A stretch of 64,000 bases of DNA. Source: F23-D06 sp045130275. Lineage in GTDB: Bacteria > Bacteroidota > Bacteroidia > Bacteroidales > WCHB1-69. This document shows, in pieces, positions 60,912-64,000 of the stretch (position 1 is its first letter; each line of letters starts with the position of its first letter). The notes beneath the pieces were generated by a model. The model made no database searches and was not told where the DNA came from. It saw only the letters and a program-made list of their open reading frames with translations. The translations under genes and the position numbers were made by a program. The DNA lies in the NCBI GenBank assembly GCA_045130275.1, contig JBGUPL010000131.1, positions 1 to 64,000 of the forward strand. Reading direction: 5' to 3'.

Positions 60912-61781
60912 CTACTGAGCGGGCTCTTCCTTATAGGGACACTCGGGATATTTCGGTTTTACAAAAGAGTATATCAAAAGACTTAATCCCATGATTATCA
61001 ATGGGATGCTCAGCCATTGACCATTATTGAGCACGTGCCCGACCTCGCCTTGCACTTGCACTTCCTTGAAAAATTCTATGATAAAACGCGCTGTAAAAAT
61101 CACCGTCAGGGTGATACCGGAAGTACGACCGGCAGCCACCTTGCCTTTCGCAAATTTGAAATAATAGATGGCCAGGCTGATGAACACCAACATATAAACC
61201 ACAGATTCGTAGAGTTGTGCAGGATGGCGGAACGTGCCAGCCACGCCAAAACCTCCATAGAGAAAATCAAAAGCCCAGGGCACATCTGTGATGCGTCCCA
61301 CGATCTCATGGTTCATCAAGTTGCCGACTCGCACCAGCGACGCCGCGATGGGCACCGCTATGGCCAAACGGTCGAGAATCCACAGAAAGTTGATCTTGTG
61401 TCTCCAACAATAATAAATCAGAAAACCGAAAATGCCGATGACACCGCCATGGCTGGCAAGTCCCTGATACCCAATGAAATTCCAGTTTTCATCCACTGGC
61501 AACAAAATCTGCAGAGGAGCCTTGACAAACATTTCCGGCTCATAAAAGAGAAAATGCCCCAACCGAAGTCCGACAATGGTCCAGACAATGGTCCAAATGG
61601 AAATTTTATCCAACAGCTTTTGTGAAAGATGTTCAGTTTTGAAAATCCGCTGCAATGTATAATAAGCCAGCAGAAAGCCCAGTGCCAGCAAAATACCATA
61701 CCAACGGACCTCTATGGAGCCTAGATGAAAGGCCACGGGATTCACCTTCCAGGTAACGAAAGCTAATGTATGCCAAAACAT
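60912..61781 (-). CDS. lgt: Prolipoprotein diacylglyceryl transferase
   Basis: Inner-membrane enzyme that transfers diacylglycerol to the lipobox cysteine, the first step of lipoprotein maturation. 289 residues with about seven membrane helices. The Lgt signature is RVGNLMNHEIVGRITDVPWA; the catalytic His/Arg region is around FRHPAQLYESVVYM. The N-terminal GSIEVRWYGILLALGFLLAY is also typical. A -7 box TACTTTTG (minus, 61814-61807) lies 25 bases upstream. Its substrates include the lipoproteins at 36380, 36875 and 60447. Confidence 0.96.
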   Translation of the reverse strand: MFWHTLAFVTWKVNPVAFHLGSIEVRWYGILLALGFLLAYYTLQRIFKTEHLSQKLLDKISIWTIVWTIVGLRLGHFLFYEPEMFVKAPLQILLPVDENWNFIGYQGLASHGGVIGIFGFLIYYCWRHKINFLWILDRLAIAVPIAASLVRVGNLMNHEIVGRITDVPWAFDFLYGGFGVAGTFRHPAQLYESVVYMLVFISLAIYYFKFAKGKVAAGRTSGITLTVIFTARFIIEFFKEVQVQGEVGHVLNNGQWLSIPLIIMGLSLLIYSFVKPKYPECPYKEEPAQ

Positions 61782-61806
61782 ATTCTTCTCTTTTTTAAAT
61801 GCGGCG

Positions 61807-61897
61807 CAAAAGTACGCTTTTTTTGTGATGATTTATCATTATGTTTTGAATTCTCCTCTTGGAAGGACTTCTTCATTTCATAAAAATGTTATCTTTG
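61807..61897. promoter_or_regulatory. Divergent promoters of lgt (-) and glnA (+)
   Basis: Minus strand TACTTTTG (61814-61807) serves lgt. Plus strand TATCTTTG (61890-61897) lies 48 bases ahead of the glnA ATG. Confidence 0.6.
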
Positions 61898-61945
61898 CCC
61901 CCGTATAAAAAAGCATCTTTAAACCCAAAAAATATCAATAAAGTT

Positions 61946-63454
61946 ATGAAAGACAACATCACGATGAGCTTGAACCCGCTCGTGAATTATTTTAAGAAGA
62001 GTCCGAAGGAATTTACCAAAGCGGACATGATTAAATACGTGGAGGAGAACAACATACCCATGGTTAACTTCCACTATGTGGCAGGCGACGGGCGTATCAA
62101 GACCCTTGGCTTTGTGCTGCACAGCCGTGAATATCTCGAACAGATTCTTTCCAACGGCGAACGCGTGGACGGATCCAACATTTTCCCTGCATTCATCCAC
62201 GCCGGTTCCAGTGACCTTTATGTGATTCCTCGTTTCTCCACCGCTTTCCTGAACCCGTTCACCGAAATCCCGACCCTTTCATTCCTCTGCTCGTACTACA
62301 ACAACGAGGGCAAGCCCCTGGAGAATTCCCCGGAATACATCCTGCGCAAGGCAGCCAAATCGTTCACCGAAGTCACCGGCAACTATTTCCAGGCTATGGG
62401 CGAGTTGGAGTACTATGTCATCGGCGATGAAGATGACCTGTTCACCATCCCGGACCAGAGAGGTTACCACGAGTCTGCCCCGTTCACCAAGTTTGAGGGG
62501 TTCCGTGCCGAATGTATGTTGAAGATCGCCGAAATGGGTGGTTTGATCAAATACGGCCACTCTGAAGTGGGCAATTTCACTATGGACGGCAAGATTTACG
62601 AGCAAAATGAGATCGAGTTTCTGGTCACCGACGTGCAAGACGCCGCCGACCAACTGATCCTTGCGAAGTGGATCATCCGCAACCTGGCCTACGAATACGG
62701 TTTCGATGTGACCTTCTCACCGAAGATCACCGCCGGCAAGGCTGGCAGCGGCCTCCACATCCACACCTGCATTGTGGATGGCAAGGGCAAGAACCAGATG
62801 GTGACCAAAGGCAAGCTGAACAGCATCGCCAAGACCGCCATCGCGGGCTACATGACCTGCGCGGGCGCCCTGACCTCCTTCGGCAACACCAACCCGACCT
62901 CCTATTTCCGCCTTGTGCCGCACCAGGAAGCCCCCACCTCCGTCTGCTGGGGTGACCGCAACCGTTCCGTCCTTGTGCGCGTGCCCCTGGGCTGGACCCA
63001 CAAGAATGACATTGTGGCTGAGTTGAACCCGCTGGAAAAGGCTGTCAATAAGGATCGTTCTCAGAAACAGACCGTCGAATTCCGCTGCCCGGACGGTTCC
63101 GCCGACATTTACCTGTTGCTCGCCGGCCTCGTTTGCGCCGCCCGCCACGGCTTTGAAATGGAGAACGCCCTCGAATACGCCAAATCCACCTACGTCGATG
63201 TCGATATCCACCGCGCCGAGAACAAGGCTTTGGTTGATAGACTCGCCCAACTGCCCGCTTCCTGCTGGGAATCCGCCGACGAGCTCAGCGCTCGCCGCAA
63301 TATCTTCGAGGCACACGGCGTTTTCGACCGCTCTATGATTGATGACATCATCAAACAGCTCAAATCCTTCGATGACCGCAAAATCCGCGAGCAAATCGTC
63401 AAGAATCCCGATCTCATGACCAAAATGGTCAAAGAATATTTCTATTGCGGTTAA
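61946..63454 (+). CDS. glnA: Glutamine synthetase
   Basis: Assimilates ammonia into glutamine with ATP. 502 residues from ATG 61946; the longer frame would cover the promoter. The N-terminal beta-grasp region (MVNFHYVAGDGRIKTLGFVL) precedes the catalytic barrel with GELEYYVIG, the ammonium/glutamate loop ITAGKAGSGLHIHTCI, NPTSYFRLVPH and DRNRSVLVRVPLG, and VEFRCPDGSADIYLLLAGLV with the second metal-binding Glu. It is about 30 residues longer than E. coli GlnA and shows no clear adenylylation tyrosine motif. A palindromic hairpin follows. Confidence 0.95.
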   Translation: MKDNITMSLNPLVNYFKKSPKEFTKADMIKYVEENNIPMVNFHYVAGDGRIKTLGFVLHSREYLEQILSNGERVDGSNIFPAFIHAGSSDLYVIPRFSTAFLNPFTEIPTLSFLCSYYNNEGKPLENSPEYILRKAAKSFTEVTGNYFQAMGELEYYVIGDEDDLFTIPDQRGYHESAPFTKFEGFRAECMLKIAEMGGLIKYGHSEVGNFTMDGKIYEQNEIEFLVTDVQDAADQLILAKWIIRNLAYEYGFDVTFSPKITAGKAGSGLHIHTCIVDGKGKNQMVTKGKLNSIAKTAIAGYMTCAGALTSFGNTNPTSYFRLVPHQEAPTSVCWGDRNRSVLVRVPLGWTHKNDIVAELNPLEKAVNKDRSQKQTVEFRCPDGSADIYLLLAGLVCAARHGFEMENALEYAKSTYVDVDIHRAENKALVDRLAQLPASCWESADELSARRNIFEAHGVFDRSMIDDIIKQLKSFDDRKIREQIVKNPDLMTKMVKEYFYCG

Positions 63455-63483
63455 TTATAAGCGATTATTCTTCTATTTCCTAT

Positions 63484-63511
63484 GTAGAGACGTTGCGTGC
63501 AACGTCTCTAC
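63484..63511 (+). terminator. Palindromic hairpin after glnA
   Basis: A perfect 13-bp stem GTAGAGACGTTGC / GCAACGTCTCTAC with a 2-base loop is followed by GTTTTTT. It can act as terminator of glnA. The palindrome itself looks like a dispersed intergenic repeat of a form common in Bacteroidota genomes. Confidence 0.75.
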
Positions 63512-63617
63512 GTTTTTTAAATGTAACAAAAACAAAATTGCATGCGACTATGTAATCGAAAAGCATTCTTGTATTTTTTTTCTAAAAAAAAATATTGTGG
63601 TTGTATTTGAAAAAATG

Positions 63618-63625
63618 TAATTTTG
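63618..63625 (+). promoter_or_regulatory. -7 box of the secreted protein at the window end
   Basis: TAATTTTG followed by CAG, 24 bases ahead of the ATG at 63650. Confidence 0.6.
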
Positions 63626-63649
63626 CAGTTTGATATAAAACATTCTTAT

Positions 63650-64000
63650 ATGAAGAAATTTTTACTCTTTATAACCCTATTGTCATTTGGATTTCATGTA
63701 GCGGTACTGGCCCAACAAGGCAACAACGTGACTGTGCAGTCGTTGCAAAACACGCACGTGGATACCATTCTGAAATACCATTTGGCGGGTGAGGGTGTGG
63801 AATTGACCAACGGAAAGTTCAACAACGCGCCCGGAATTGTCACTTCCAACCAGATTGGAACCTTCAACCGAAACAACTTCACTCAGTTTCCTTTCGAGAC
63901 GGGTCTGGTTATGACTACGGGAGCCTGTTCGGTGGCCGCTGGCCCTAACAGTTCTTCCAGCGCATCCGTCACAGCAAACGTTTCTTACACTGACCAACTG
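63650..64000 (+). CDS. Secreted protein with choice-of-anchor-L-like start (partial)
   Basis: The first 117 codons of a gene that runs off the window. Signal peptide LLFITLLSFGFHVAVLA, cleaved near residue 21. The mature start (VDTILKYHLAGEGVELTNGK and FPFETGLVMTTGACSVAAGP) resembles the choice-of-anchor L domain, in which an exported Bacteroidota protein begins with a tail of this type and usually ends with a T9SS C-terminal domain. The C-terminus is outside the window, so T9SS export is inference. Confidence 0.8.
   Translation, partial: MKKFLLFITLLSFGFHVAVLAQQGNNVTVQSLQNTHVDTILKYHLAGEGVELTNGKFNNAPGIVTSNQIGTFNRNNFTQFPFETGLVMTTGACSVAAGPNSSSSASVTANVSYTDQL

Overview
The window comes from a member of the phylum Bacteroidota, most likely the order Bacteroidales. 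Evidence: promoters with the Bacteroidota -7 box TAnnTTTG lie ahead of most genes, Shine-Dalgarno sites are almost absent, and there are type IX secretion system (T9SS) components and cargo (a full-length SprA/Sov, a type B CTD protein, a giant type A CTD protein). A ruvA-sprA neighbourhood, a methylmalonyl-CoA mutase small subunit and a long S16 protein agree with this. Which species it is cannot be read from the sequence.

Layout. 1-3.2 kb: tRNA-Thr, tuf, tRNA-Trp, then wbpE-wbpD for a diacetamido-uronic acid nucleotide sugar. 3.2-10 kb: a T9SS type B surface protein, small membrane proteins, a DUF937 protein, an ECF sigma factor with its probable membrane regulator, and an unknown secreted protein. 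10-18.3 kb: galK, a DUF4143 ATPase, a VanX-like dipeptidase, an LD-carboxypeptidase, an ATPase remnant, a toxin-antitoxin pair and a Na+/sugar symporter. 18.3-28.4 kb (minus strand): sprA, ruvA, comEC. 28.6-31.6 kb (minus): rimM, rpsP, a second related toxin-antitoxin pair, a secreted EEP nuclease-like protein. 31.8-36.3 kb: wbpB, mntP, a SPOR protein, folD, an M64 peptidase. 36.4-40 kb (minus): three tandem PepSY-like proteins, rseC-like, radA. 40.2-49.7 kb (minus): one 3164-residue T9SS surface protein. 50-64 kb: metK (behind a SAM-II-like leader), fabD, a TPR membrane protein, ribH, fmt, HU, trmH, mutA, an RluB-type pseudouridine synthase, a U32 peptidase, a lipoprotein, lgt, glnA and the start of another secreted protein.

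Three themes link the genes. (1) Cell-surface export: SprA is the outer-membrane T9SS channel, the type A and type B proteins are its cargo, and the WbpB/E/D steps make the type of uronic acid sugar that in Porphyromonas gingivalis is needed to anchor such cargo. (2) Envelope turnover and housekeeping: VanX-like and LD-carboxypeptidase, Lgt, RseC. (3) Central metabolism: galactose (galK plus symporter), propionate/succinate (mutA), glutamine, SAM and folate.

The most unusual signal is non-coding. At least 15 gene boundaries carry tandem arrays of 7-base units (one is 8-base). Unit sequences differ between arrays but fall into a few related families (CCTRTTG, GCTRTTG/GCTTTTA, CTAACTR, YTCACTR, TTAAACC, CATTCTN). 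The largest has 24 units in unbroken phase (34838-35005). Arrays abut or contain stop codons and, in three cases, end 7-8 bases ahead of a -7 box in a near-identical module.
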